This document shows positions 16,995 to 25,801 of a DNA stretch of 53,268 nucleotides, in pieces (the first letter of the stretch is position 1; every line of letters starts with the position of its first letter). The notes beneath the pieces are model-generated. The model saw only the letters and a list, made by a program, of their open reading frames with translations. It made no database searches and was not told the DNA's origin. The position numbers were made by a program, and so were the translations under genes. Source of the DNA: an uncultured Oscillospiraceae bacterium (lineage in GTDB: Bacteria > Bacillota > Clostridia > Oscillospirales > Acutalibacteraceae); the NCBI GenBank assembly GCA_959596515.1, contig CAUFXR010000005.1, forward strand, positions 1-53,268, written 5' to 3'.

Positions 16995-17845
16995 AAAGTT
17001 CCATGGCCTCCGCTACCAAACACGCCTATTTTTTCCCTGACAATTTTAGCGCAGTCGTCAGTAACGACCGCCATCAGCTTACGCGGATCATTTTCTTCGC
17101 TTTTCTCGGAAGTCGCTTTTTTCAAAGAAGCGGAAAATGCATATTTTAGTTCTGTCCCTACATTAATTTTGGAAATACCGCATGCGATAGCCTGTTTAAA
17201 ATCCTCCTCCGGCACGCCGGTACCACCATGGAGCACAATGGGAGTTTCTGTTAATTTGCGAATCGTAGAAATTCTGTCGAAATCTATTTTAGGAGCGCTC
17301 TTATAGAAACCATGAACCGTTCCCACTGCTACCGCCAAGGCGTCTACGCCGGTTTTTTCAACAAATTCCGGCACATCTTCCGGATTCGTATAAAGGACCT
17401 CTCCAGTTGCAGCGTCTTCCTCATGTCCGCCGATGACTCCCAGTTCCGCTTCTACCGAGCATCCATAAGAATGGGCAAACTCTGTAATTCGTCTGCTTAT
17501 CTCGATATTCTCCTGATAAGGTTTGGTCGATGCGTCGATCATAACCGAAGTAAACCCTGCTTTGACACACTCTTTGATAAAATCTTCGTCGGTACAATGA
17601 TCCAAATGAAGCGCAACCGGAATACCAGCGTCCTCGGCCATACCTTTCACCATGCCACATACAGCATGCAGGCCTAAGTATCTAGTGGTAGCCGGACTGG
17701 ACATTACAATAATAGGCGCATTTGTTTCTACGCCTCCACGGATCATCCCTTTTACATCCTCAAAGCCGTTAAAATTAAAACTTCCTACCGCATATTTCCC
17801 TTTTCTAGTCCCTGCCAAAATTTCTTTTAATGTAACCAAAGCCAT
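16991..17845 (-). CDS. Class II fructose/tagatose-bisphosphate aldolase
   Basis: A 284-residue zinc-dependent aldolase. Seen motifs are VALHLDHCTD (catalytic Asp and a zinc His, residues about 77-86), AVGTVHGFYK (zinc His, about 176-185), VLHGGTGV (zinc His, about 207-214) and INVGTEL for phosphate binding. It cleaves ketose bisphosphates to DHAP and an aldehyde phosphate. AAGGGGGA lies before the ATG. It is translationally coupled to the kinase gene downstream, matching a kinase-plus-aldolase pathway for an imported sugar. Fructose and tagatose types cannot be separated by eye. Confidence 0.88.
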   Translation of the reverse strand: MALVTLKEILAGTRKGKYAVGSFNFNGFEDVKGMIRGGVETNAPIIVMSSPATTRYLGLHAVCGMVKGMAEDAGIPVALHLDHCTDEDFIKECVKAGFTSVMIDASTKPYQENIEISRRITEFAHSYGCSVEAELGVIGGHEEDAATGEVLYTNPEDVPEFVEKTGVDALAVAVGTVHGFYKSAPKIDFDRISTIRKLTETPIVLHGGTGVPEEDFKQAIACGISKINVGTELKYAFSASLKKATSEKSEENDPRKLMAVVTDDCAKIVREKIGVFGSGGHGTL

Positions 17846-17870
17846 GGTAAAAATCCCCCTTATCTATCAC

Positions 17871-18821
17871 TCATTTTCGGCTTATTTTATCCTTCGCTAA
17901 GTAATAGGCCCCATAAATAACTACTGAATCATTCATTTTGGAAAAAGCCACTTGCTCTCGGCTGAAGCCGTTCATACAGCGTTCTTCAATACAGGAAAGC
18001 ATACTTTCCTCAAACCAACGGTGCGCCTTGGTAACGCCTCCACCTAACACCAAAATCTGTAAATTCAGCAAATTAAAAATATTAGAAATTCCAAGTCCTA
18101 AGTGATATCCAAGCTCTCGCAGCTTTTCTAACGCATATAGGTCTCCTTGCTCCGCCGCAATCGCAAGTTCCCGGCAGCCAGGTTCCGTAGATATTTCAAA
18201 AGCCGAAGATTTTATTCCCTTTAAAAAATCCTCTCTGAGCTGTCTACTCACCGCTGTACCGGAAGCATAAAGTTCTAGGCAGCCATAACTTCCGCAGGGA
18301 CATCGGGGACCCTCAGGATTAATGGAAAGATGTCCAAATTCTCCAGCTCCGTCCCGATAGCCATGATAAATTTCACCGTCAAATACCAGTCCGCCGCCGA
18401 TTCCTGTACTAACTGTCATGTATCCTACGCTTTCCATCCCTTTAGCCACCCCGCACCGCTGCTCTGCAAGGGCGCCCAAATTTCCGTCGTTATCTAGGAA
18501 TACCGGAACTTTAAAATCCTCTTGGAGTCTGGCCGCTAACGGAAAATTGTGCCAGTTCATCATTGGTGCGTGTATAATCACTCCTGTTTTACAATTAAGT
18601 GGTCCAGGACCGCCCACCCCAATGGCGATAATTTCCTCTTGGGCCACTCTTAAAGTGCTTAAAAGTTCCCTGATTGCTATACAAGAGTTTTCATAAACGC
18701 AATCTTCCCCTTCATAGGTTCTAGATTTTCTCTGCAGGATGTCTCCGCACAAAGTACCGTCCTCTTGAAATAAGGCAACAGAGGTTTTTGTTCCGCCGAC
18801 GTCTAACGCCAAATAGTACAA
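17871..18821 (-). CDS. ROK family sugar kinase
   Basis: A 316-residue ROK protein: ATP loop DVGGTKT near the N-terminus, catalytic Asp in FLDNDGNLGALAEQ, the ROK signature GAGEFGHLSI and the structural zinc site CPCGSYGCLE. No N-terminal helix-turn-helix is present, so it is a kinase rather than a regulator. It starts at TTG with GGGAGGAG six bases upstream. It is placed between the permeases and the aldolase, so it probably phosphorylates the imported sugar or its isomerised ketose. The exact hexose is unknown. Confidence 0.88.
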   Translation of the reverse strand: MYYLALDVGGTKTSVALFQEDGTLCGDILQRKSRTYEGEDCVYENSCIAIRELLSTLRVAQEEIIAIGVGGPGPLNCKTGVIIHAPMMNWHNFPLAARLQEDFKVPVFLDNDGNLGALAEQRCGVAKGMESVGYMTVSTGIGGGLVFDGEIYHGYRDGAGEFGHLSINPEGPRCPCGSYGCLELYASGTAVSRQLREDFLKGIKSSAFEISTEPGCRELAIAAEQGDLYALEKLRELGYHLGLGISNIFNLLNLQILVLGGGVTKAHRWFEESMLSCIEERCMNGFSREQVAFSKMNDSVVIYGAYYLAKDKISRK

Positions 18822-18844
18822 GTTTCTCTCCTCCCTTTTTCGCC

Positions 18845-19701
18845 TTATCCTTTTACGGCACCGGCAGCTACACCTTCGATAAACCGCTTTTGTAGCAAGA
18901 AAAATAAAACAATCATGGGCAAACTAACTAAAACGACCCCTGCAAACATGGTTGCGTAATCGCTCATATATTGCCCTTTAAACGCCAACAAACCGACAGT
19001 CAAAGTCTTTTTTACTTTGGAGGTCATCATTACCAGAGAGAAAAACATATCATTCCAGATATACATCAAATTGAAAATTCCCACTGTAGTAACGATCGCC
19101 GGTGACAATGGCATCATAATATGCCGATACATGCCAAAAGTACTGACGCCGTCGATCTCGGCTGCCTCTTGAATTTCCACTGGAATTCCTTTCATGAAAC
19201 CATACATCAAATAGACAGAAAACGATAAATAACTGACGATATAGATAATAATCAATCCTACATAACTGTTTGTTAGACCCATTTTGCTCATCTGAAGATA
19301 AAGAGGAATAATTCCTACTTGGAAAGGTACCGTCATCCCTAAAATGAACATTACAAGCAGAGGTTTACGGAATCTAAAGTCTTGTCTGGTCATCACAAAT
19401 CCAACCATGCTGGAGAATAAAATAATCAGCAAAACTGAAACAAAAGTTACCAATACACTGTTTTTATAAAGCGCATAAAGCATTCCCTCTTCCCAGGCCT
19501 TAACATAATTCTCAAGCGAAAAACTTTCAGGCAGGCCAAAGGGATCCATCATGATCTGCGTATTGGTTCGAAAAGAGTCCACCACAACCAGATACAGAGG
19601 ATATAGAATAAAAAACCTACTATGCACAAAAATATGTATTTTACCAGTGTTGAGAAGTGAAATCGGTTATATTTCTTATGAACTTTTTTCCCGTTATTCA
19701 T
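18845..19701 (-). pseudogene. Sugar ABC permease (MalG type), frameshifted
   Basis: The main frame (18845-19627) encodes most of a carbohydrate permease, with the EAA loop EIQEAAEIDGVSTFGMYRHI and the typical C-terminus. The N-terminus lies in another frame: from the ATG at 19701, with AAGGTGG upstream, it reads MNNGKKVHKKYNRF and the first helix KYIFLCIVG. The frames meet at a run of six A (plus strand 19610-19615); a seventh base would restore IVGFFILYPLYLVVV. This is either a real slippage mutation or a homopolymer sequencing error. It is the partner of the truncated permease just upstream. Confidence 0.75.
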
Positions 19702-19735
19702 TATCGTTTCAACCACCTTTCTCTGAAAACTCAGG

Positions 19736-20575
19736 CTATACAGTCTGGTCTCTGCTGAAACGCATTTGAAGAAATACCAGTATGCCGACTGTCAGCGATA
19801 AAATAACCGCCATGGCCGACGAGTAACCAACCCTGGTATATTGGAAACCCGTTTTGAACAGCAAGGTAGCAATTACATGTGAACTGCCGTCTCCTCCGCC
19901 GCCAGTAAGAACATAGACATAATCGAACGATTTAAAACAACCGATCATGGTTAAAATCAAATTGATCAGTGTCACTGGTTTTAGCAACGGAAAAGTAATT
20001 CTGAAAAATGACTGCAGTTTATTAGCGCCTTCCACCTCGGCACATTCATAAAGATCTCCCGGAATTTCTAGTAGTCCGGAAATAAATATAATCGCCGCAC
20101 CGCCTACAGCCTGCCAAATATGGATTGTCGCAATAGAAAGCATTACAATATTTTCATCGCCCAGCCAGTTTTGTCCCCAGCTTTTCAATCCGATATTCGC
20201 AAGAGCCTTATTGATAACACCTATGTTTGGATCGAAAATGTATCCCCATACGAAACCAATGGCTACAGATGACATAATGGCTGGCAAGTAATTGACTGTT
20301 TTAAAAAAGTTATTGATTGGCCTGTTTTTCAGAAGTAATACTGCCAAAACTAAGGCCAAAGCGTTTTGTCCGATCATCGCCACTATTGTGTAGATCAGGG
20401 TATTTTTAAAAGCAATACCAAAATTTCTATCTCGAAACAGACCAGCAAAGTTATCGAACCCGATAAATTTCATATCGGTAAATCCATCATAGTCAAATAA
20501 ACTGTAAACATATGACGTCAGATTCGGAACAATAAAAAACACTAAATATAAGATCAGAGGTAATATATCCCGCAT
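19736..20575 (-). pseudogene. Sugar ABC permease (MalF type), 5'-truncated
   Basis: A permease of about 280 residues with the EAA motif region DLYECAEVEGANKLQSFFRI and five to six helices. It begins abruptly at ILPLILYLVFFIVPN inside the first helix, whereas MalF-type subunits normally carry a basic cytoplasmic head before that helix. The lost 5' end coincides with the start of the aldo/keto reductase on the other strand. Promoter, binding-protein gene and regulator of this operon are absent, presumably lost at the same junction. Confidence 0.7.
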
Positions 20576-20579
20576 TTGT

Positions 20580-21566
20580 ATGGGATGCATGGGATTTGGT
20601 GAAGCCGGAAATGGTCAGCACAGCTGGACAGTAGATGAAGAAGATTCCCGCAAAATTATCAAAAAGGGCTTGGAACTTGGTATTAATTTTTTTGATACAG
20701 CTATCGCCTATCAGAGCGGCACCAGCGAGCAGTACCTTGGCAGAGCGATTCGAGATTTCGCAAAGCGTGATGATATTGTAATCGCGACAAAATTTCTACC
20801 TCGTACCAACGAGGAAATCGAAGCGGGAATTACCGGGCAGCGGCACATTGAAAAGATGATTGATCAAAGCCTCGCAAATCTCGGGACGGATTATATCGAT
20901 TTATACATTTACCACATGTGGGATTACAATACACCCCTCTATGACATTATGGAAGGTCTGAACAACGCCGTTCAATCAGGTAAAATCCGCTATATCGGCA
21001 TTTCTAATTGTTTTGCTTATCAGCTCAGCAAAGCGAACGCGCTGGCCGAAAAAGAAGGTTTCACAAAATTCGTATCGGTGCAGGGGCACTATAATTTGAT
21101 TTTCCGGGAGGAAGAACGCGAAATGGCAAAACTTTGCCGTGAAGACAACATAGCAATGACGCCATACAGCGCGCTTGCAGGCGGAAGACTTTCGAAACAT
21201 CCAGGCGAAACCTCTAAGCGTTTCCGAGAGGATAGCTATGCCCATCTGAAATACGATGCTACCGCCGATCAGGATCGTATCATTATTGAACGGGTGGCAC
21301 AGCTTGCCGAAATGTACGACGTTTCCATGACAGAAATCTCTCTTGCCTGGCTGCTGACAAAAGTTACCGCTCCTGTTGTGGGCGCAACAAAACCTTATCA
21401 CATTGAGGAAGCGACAAAAGCTATGAAGCTCACTTTGACTGCCGACGAGCTTACATTCCTGGAAGAACCGTATCTTCCCCACAATTTGGTAGGTGTAATG
21501 GCGCAGAACACACCTGCCGCTGCAAAAGATAAACATGTATGGTCTACTGGTAGTCAAAAAATCTGA
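20580..21566 (+). CDS. Aldo/keto reductase, 5'-truncated
   Basis: A 328-residue aldo/keto reductase (AKR) of the YakC/AKR13 kind. It has Asp and Tyr of the catalytic tetrad in FFDTAIAYQSG, the Lys in IATKF and the His position in YIYHMWD. Family members carry about 15-20 more residues (first strand and a GxxxSR segment) before GCMGFG. Here the homologous frame extends back only to ISRIC (about 20565) and then runs into permease sequence of the opposite strand. There is no ribosome site before the ATG at 20580, so expression is uncertain. It forms an operon with the next two genes. Confidence 0.75.
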   Translation: MGCMGFGEAGNGQHSWTVDEEDSRKIIKKGLELGINFFDTAIAYQSGTSEQYLGRAIRDFAKRDDIVIATKFLPRTNEEIEAGITGQRHIEKMIDQSLANLGTDYIDLYIYHMWDYNTPLYDIMEGLNNAVQSGKIRYIGISNCFAYQLSKANALAEKEGFTKFVSVQGHYNLIFREEEREMAKLCREDNIAMTPYSALAGGRLSKHPGETSKRFREDSYAHLKYDATADQDRIIIERVAQLAEMYDVSMTEISLAWLLTKVTAPVVGATKPYHIEEATKAMKLTLTADELTFLEEPYLPHNLVGVMAQNTPAAAKDKHVWSTGSQKI

Positions 21567-21580
21567 AAGGAGAAACAAAA

Positions 21581-22267
21581 ATGGATTTACATAGAACAGA
21601 TCCGGAATTTGCAGAGCGTTTTGAGCACTTTGCGTTTGAGGAAGTTAGAAACGAAGAAAACCAACAGTTACCGCCAGCTGTCCGCTATTTGGTAATTTTG
21701 GCTACGCTGATCGGCAGCGGAAGCATGACGGCTTATGAAGAACTCCTGCCCCAAGCCCTAGAAAATGGCATCACCCCCATCGTCGCAAAAGAGATCGTTT
21801 ACCAAGCGACCGACTATTTGGGGTATGGCAGAATGTTACCGTTTTTGAATATGACCAACAATATATTGACTGAGAAAGGCATAGAGCTTCCGCTGGACGG
21901 GCAGGCCACGACTACCCTTGATAACAGGCTGGAAAAAGGGAGCGAGGCACAGGCAAAAATTTTTGGAGAACACATGAAAGAGGCCTGGAAAGCTGGGCAT
22001 ATCAACCGGTGGCTGGCTGCAAACTGCTTCGGCGATTACTATACCAGAAAAGGTCTTGACTTAGCGGAGCGTGAACTCATCACTTTTTGTTTCCTCATGG
22101 CACAAGGTGGCTGTGAGCCCCAGCTGATCGCTCACGCGAAGGGAAATATGAATATGGGAAATGACAAGGACTTTTTGATTCGTGTTGTCTCTCAATGCCT
22201 GCCCTATATTGGCTATCCCCGCAGCCTAAACGCCATTGCCTGTGTGGGTAAGGCGGTGGAGGAATGA
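21581..22267 (+). CDS. Carboxymuconolactone decarboxylase/AhpD-like protein
   Basis: A 228-residue protein made of two AhpD-like helical repeats: residues about 25-100 (LVILATLIGSGSMTAYEELL) and about 150-228 (ERELITFCFLMAQGG). The CxxC redox pair of true AhpD is not seen, so a peroxidase role is unlikely. Such genes commonly sit beside aldo/keto reductases in Firmicutes. AAAGGAG lies before the ATG, and the stop overlaps the next ATG by four bases. Confidence 0.8.
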   Translation: MDLHRTDPEFAERFEHFAFEEVRNEENQQLPPAVRYLVILATLIGSGSMTAYEELLPQALENGITPIVAKEIVYQATDYLGYGRMLPFLNMTNNILTEKGIELPLDGQATTTLDNRLEKGSEAQAKIFGEHMKEAWKAGHINRWLAANCFGDYYTRKGLDLAERELITFCFLMAQGGCEPQLIAHAKGNMNMGNDKDFLIRVVSQCLPYIGYPRSLNAIACVGKAVEE

Positions 22268-22911
22268 AGCCGAAAGCCGTCATTAAATTAGCCATCGATG
22301 TTGCAATGACGCTGGCTCTGCTATTCTTGATGGGATATCAATTTTGGGGTGAAGCTCCTCATGAATGGGTAGGTACCGGAATGTTTCTCCTTTTTATTGT
22401 ACATCATATTTTAAACGCGCATTGGCACAAGACTCTGCTCAAGGGGAAATATAATGTCCTGCGTATTTTAACCCTTTGCGTTGACCTGCTGATATTCATT
22501 TCTGTCTTAGCTCAAATGTACAGCGGTGTTATAATGTCCCGCCATGTGTTTGACTTTCTGTCCGTTTATGGCGGTATGTCTTTGGCCCGTCGCCTTCATA
22601 TCCTTGGAGCATATTGGGGGTTCCTCCTATTGAGCCTCCATTTAGGGCTTCACTGGAATCTGATTTTGGAATTCCTGCGGAAAAAGCCAAGAATAAAAAT
22701 TAATTCAAAAATCCCCCGCATTACCGCTTTCGTTGCGGGATTCGTAATCGCCGGATATGGCGTATGGGCATTGATCAGCAGAGAATTCCCAACCTATCTG
22801 TTTTTGAGAAACGAGTTCGTGTTTCTGGATTATAACGAACCGAAAGTTTTGTTTTACATCGATTATCTCACGCTGATGGGACTCGGTACTTTGTCTCCCA
22901 TTACAGCATAA
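22264..22911 (+). CDS. DUF4405 membrane protein, possible cytochrome b-like
   Basis: A 215-residue protein with about five membrane helices. Paired histidines lie in helices (FIVHHILNAHWHK, LHLGLHWNLI, RRLHILGAYWG), the pattern of DUF4405, which has been linked to flavin-based extracytoplasmic electron transfer and may bind heme. It is translationally coupled to the CMD-like gene, which suggests a small redox operon. Heme binding is inferred from the histidines only. Confidence 0.75.
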   Translation: MKPKAVIKLAIDVAMTLALLFLMGYQFWGEAPHEWVGTGMFLLFIVHHILNAHWHKTLLKGKYNVLRILTLCVDLLIFISVLAQMYSGVIMSRHVFDFLSVYGGMSLARRLHILGAYWGFLLLSLHLGLHWNLILEFLRKKPRIKINSKIPRITAFVAGFVIAGYGVWALISREFPTYLFLRNEFVFLDYNEPKVLFYIDYLTLMGLGTLSPITA

Positions 22912-22937
22912 AACTCATACGAAGATTTAAAAAGAAA

Positions 22938-22977
22938 GTGGCGTCGCCCCAGAAAATGGGGTAACACCACCTTTTTT
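22938..22977 (+). terminator. Rho-independent terminator
   Basis: A hairpin with outer GTGG/CCAC and inner CCCCA/TGGGG stems and a small internal loop, followed by six T residues, 26 bases past the DUF4405 gene. Confidence 0.8.
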
Positions 22978-23056
22978 AACATCTGGTCCTTACATGGATT
23001 TGACACAAGGAGAAATCGCGTATTCACTGGAGATATTCGCTGTTTCCTATATCCAG

Positions 23057-24910
23057 TTATTTGATTTTTACCTTTAACGCCCGGGAGGCGTTTAAAATAG
23101 CGATGATGGAAACACCTACGTCAGCAAAAACCGCTTCCCACATATTCGCTAAGCCGACGGCGCCCAATACTAAAAACAATACTTTAACCGCTAGCGCAAA
23201 CACAATATTTTCTTTTACCAGACGCAGTGTTCTTTTTGAGATTCGCATCGCTGTGGCTATTTTTGAGGGATAGTCATCCATTAGGACGATATCTGCGGCC
23301 TCAATAGCCGCATCTGAACCCAAACCGCCCATGGCAATACCGATATCCGCTCTGGAAAGCACGGGAGCGTCGTTAATTCCGTCGCCCACAAAAGCCAACT
23401 TCCCTTTTCCGCTTTTTTCCTGCAGCAAAGCTTCCACCCGCTGGACCTTATCTCCAGGCAGTAGCTCAGCATAGACCTCATCCACCCCTAACTGACGGGC
23501 TACTTCTGTGGCAACCTGAGCTTTATCCCCGGTGAGCATCACGGTTTTCCGAACTCCCAGTGCCTTCAACTCTTGGATCGCCTGGACCGCATCTTCCTTG
23601 ATCTGATCGGAGATCACCATATGTCCCAGATATTCCGAGTCCGCCGCTACATGAACTACTGTGCCGGGAAGATGACATTCGTGCCACTTAGCTCCTGCTA
23701 AATCCATCAGTTTTCCATTTCCGACCCAAATAACCTGACGGTTTACCACAGCTTTCACTCCAAGCCCAGGCATTTCCTCGACATCAGACACGCAAGCAGC
23801 ATCGATTTCTTTGCCATAAGCCTCTCGAATCGACTTGGAAATCGGATGATCGGAAAACGCTTCCGCCATAGCGGCAAGCTCTACCAGGCGCTTTTCCTCG
23901 ATATCCCCCGAATGTACGGCGGAAACCTGAAAAACCCCTTTTGTCAGCGTTCCGGTTTTATCAAATACTACCAGCTCTGTTTGGGACAAAGCCTCCAGAT
24001 AGTTTCCGCCCTTCACTAAAATTCCTTTTTTAGAGGCTCCACCGATTCCGCCAAAAAAACTAAGCGGGATAGAAATCACTAAGGCACAGGGGCAGGAAAT
24101 CACTAAAAAGATCAACGCTCTGCCAATCCAATCGCTCCAACCGCCTCCTAAAATCAAGGGAGGAATCACTGCCAGCAACAACGCGCCAATGACCACTACA
24201 GGAGTATAATAGCGGGCGAATTTGGTGATAAAGTTCTCTGATTTCGCTTTTTTACTGCTGGAATTCTCCACCAGATCCAAAATTTTAGCCACAGTGGACT
24301 CTTCAAATTCCTTTGTGACCTTTACCCGCAGAAGGCCGCTCAAATTGATACATCCGCTGATGACCTCTTTGCCGGGCTTAACACCTTTGGGAACGGATTC
24401 ACCGGTCAAAGCAGAGGTATTTAAAGAAGATATCCCCTCTATCACAATACCATCCAGCGGGATTTTTTCTCCCGCTTTCACCACAATAATGTCTCCAACC
24501 TTCACCTCATCCGGATCCACCTGCGCAAAGCCGCCATCCGTCTTTTCCAGATTGGCGTAATCCGGACGGATATCCATCAGCGCTGTAATAGACTGACGCG
24601 AACGTCCCACCGAGTAGCTTTGAAATAGCTCTCCTATCTGATAAAACAGCATAACCGCCACGCCTTCCGGATACTCTCCTACACAAAAGGCGCCGATAGT
24701 CGCGATAGACATCAGGAAGTTCTCATCAAAGACTTGACCATGGGAAATATTGCGAATGGCCTTCCATAGAACATCCCATCCTATCACAAAGTAGGGAATC
24801 AAATAGGCGCCCAGCTTCCAGAGTCCTTCGGCTGGAATAAAAAACGCTCCCGTGAACAAGGCCCCGCTGACAAGAATCCGAACTAGCGTTTTCTTCTGTT
24901 TTCGGCTCAT
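23057..24910 (-). CDS. cadA: Cd/Zn/Pb-exporting P1B-type ATPase lacking the HMA domain
   Basis: A 617-residue heavy-metal P-type ATPase. It shows TGES (about 169-172), the metal-channel CPC (273-275), the phosphorylated Asp317 in DKTGTL, the SDHPISKS motif (His355-Pro356) and GDGIND (509-514). The ISCPCALVISIP context is typical of the Zn/Cd/Pb class. No N-terminal CxxC metal-binding domain is present; the protein starts directly with membrane helices, and a separate HMA gene lies just upstream. It exports divalent soft metals from the cytoplasm. Last gene of an operon led by an ArsR-family repressor. Confidence 0.9.
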   Translation of the reverse strand: MSRKQKKTLVRILVSGALFTGAFFIPAEGLWKLGAYLIPYFVIGWDVLWKAIRNISHGQVFDENFLMSIATIGAFCVGEYPEGVAVMLFYQIGELFQSYSVGRSRQSITALMDIRPDYANLEKTDGGFAQVDPDEVKVGDIIVVKAGEKIPLDGIVIEGISSLNTSALTGESVPKGVKPGKEVISGCINLSGLLRVKVTKEFEESTVAKILDLVENSSSKKAKSENFITKFARYYTPVVVIGALLLAVIPPLILGGGWSDWIGRALIFLVISCPCALVISIPLSFFGGIGGASKKGILVKGGNYLEALSQTELVVFDKTGTLTKGVFQVSAVHSGDIEEKRLVELAAMAEAFSDHPISKSIREAYGKEIDAACVSDVEEMPGLGVKAVVNRQVIWVGNGKLMDLAGAKWHECHLPGTVVHVAADSEYLGHMVISDQIKEDAVQAIQELKALGVRKTVMLTGDKAQVATEVARQLGVDEVYAELLPGDKVQRVEALLQEKSGKGKLAFVGDGINDAPVLSRADIGIAMGGLGSDAAIEAADIVLMDDYPSKIATAMRISKRTLRLVKENIVFALAVKVLFLVLGAVGLANMWEAVFADVGVSIIAILNASRALKVKIK

Positions 24911-24926
24911 AAGCTCATCTCCGCAG

Positions 24927-25145
24927 CTACAATTGAACAGTACAGTCCGGCTCTATCCTTTTGCACACAGCCACAACTTCTTTCATGATCTCATCGAAAC
25001 GGTTTTCCTCCGCCTCGATAGTCATTTTCTGCATGATAAAGCTGACACTGGCGTTTTGAACTCCATCGATTTTTTTAATCGCGTCCTCCATTTTTGCCGC
25101 ACAGTTCGCGCAATCCAAATCTACTAGTTGAAACTTTTTCTTCAT
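24927..25145 (-). CDS. Free-standing HMA (heavy-metal-associated) domain protein
   Basis: A 72-residue protein with the ferredoxin-like HMA fold and the metal motif CANC (Cys12, Cys15). It corresponds to the N-terminal domain usually fused to CadA/ZntA-type pumps and ends 16 bases before the ATPase gene. It probably binds Zn or Cd and delivers it to the pump or senses it; as a separate chain it can also act as a metallochaperone. Confidence 0.88.
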   Translation of the reverse strand: MKKKFQLVDLDCANCAAKMEDAIKKIDGVQNASVSFIMQKMTIEAEENRFDEIMKEVVAVCKRIEPDCTVQL

Positions 25146-25194
25146 GTCTGCCGCCGCCCTTTCTAATAAATAAAACTAATAAATAGAATGAAAG

Positions 25195-25551
25195 CTATTC
25201 CGCAACGTGCTCCAGTCCCTGATTGATAATCGTTCTCACATGGGAATCCGCCAGGGAATAAAATACCGTTTTTCCTTCTCTCCGGTACTTTACCAGCTTG
25301 CTTTGCTTGAGTGATCGCAGCTGATGAGAAATCGCTGACTGGGTCATGTTTAAAAGCTGGGCAATATCACAAACACACATCTCCGACTCAAACAACGCAT
25401 ATAAAATTTTTATTCGTGTAGAGTCTCCAAAGATCTTAAACAGCTCCGCTAAATCATATAAAATCTCTTCATCTGGCATCTGTTCGTTTACCTTATGGAC
25501 AATATCTTCATGGACATGCATATATTCGCACTTTTCAACCTTTTCTTCCAT
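25195..25551 (-). CDS. ArsR/SmtB-family metal-responsive repressor (CadC/CzrA-like)
   Basis: A 118-residue winged-helix repressor. The recognition helix region reads MTQSAISHQLRSLKQSKLV. Two metal-site patterns are visible: CVCD in the alpha-3 region and DSHVRTIINQGLEH in the C-terminal helix, plus an N-terminal Cys/His stretch (EKCEYMHVHED). Members leave DNA when Zn, Cd or Pb binds. First gene of the cad operon; a 20-base operator overlaps its promoter region, consistent with autoregulation. Confidence 0.9.
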   Translation of the reverse strand: MEEKVEKCEYMHVHEDIVHKVNEQMPDEEILYDLAELFKIFGDSTRIKILYALFESEMCVCDIAQLLNMTQSAISHQLRSLKQSKLVKYRREGKTVFYSLADSHVRTIINQGLEHVAE

Positions 25552-25577
25552 GTTCTCATCCTCTTTTTTATATTATC

Positions 25578-25628
25578 ATATGATCTATTGTTCATATATT
25601 ATTATAATCATATTTTCCAGATTGTCAA
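25578..25628 (-). promoter_or_regulatory. cad operon promoter and ArsR-type operator
   Basis: On the minus strand, TTGACA (complement of 25623-25628) and TATAAT (complement of 25601-25606) are spaced by 16 bases. Immediately downstream ATATGA and TCATAT (25578-25583 and 25592-25597) form an inverted repeat like known SmtB/CadC sites. Confidence 0.8.
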
Positions 25629-25755
25629 CCGCTTCTTAAAAATAAAACTTTATTAATATGATTTCAGTTTTTCACCGAGGAATGCGCCTATGGTCTGAGA
25701 AAATCACTTACCAGTAAGACTTGAATGTTCGGCCCGATACTTTAAACAAACAAAG

Positions 25756-25793
25756 ATAAAAATGACCTCTCTGTGGAATCACAGCGAGGTCAT
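25756..25793 (-). terminator. Rho-independent terminator
   Basis: A stem of about 14 bp with one mismatch (25762-25775 with 25780-25793) and a T-run on the minus strand, ten bases past the phosphodiesterase gene. Confidence 0.85.
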
Positions 25794-25801
25794 CGGTAAG
25801 G

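Noticed and set aside
17871..18821. ROK protein as a transcriptional repressor
   Set aside because: No N-terminal helix-turn-helix is present; it has kinase and zinc motifs only.
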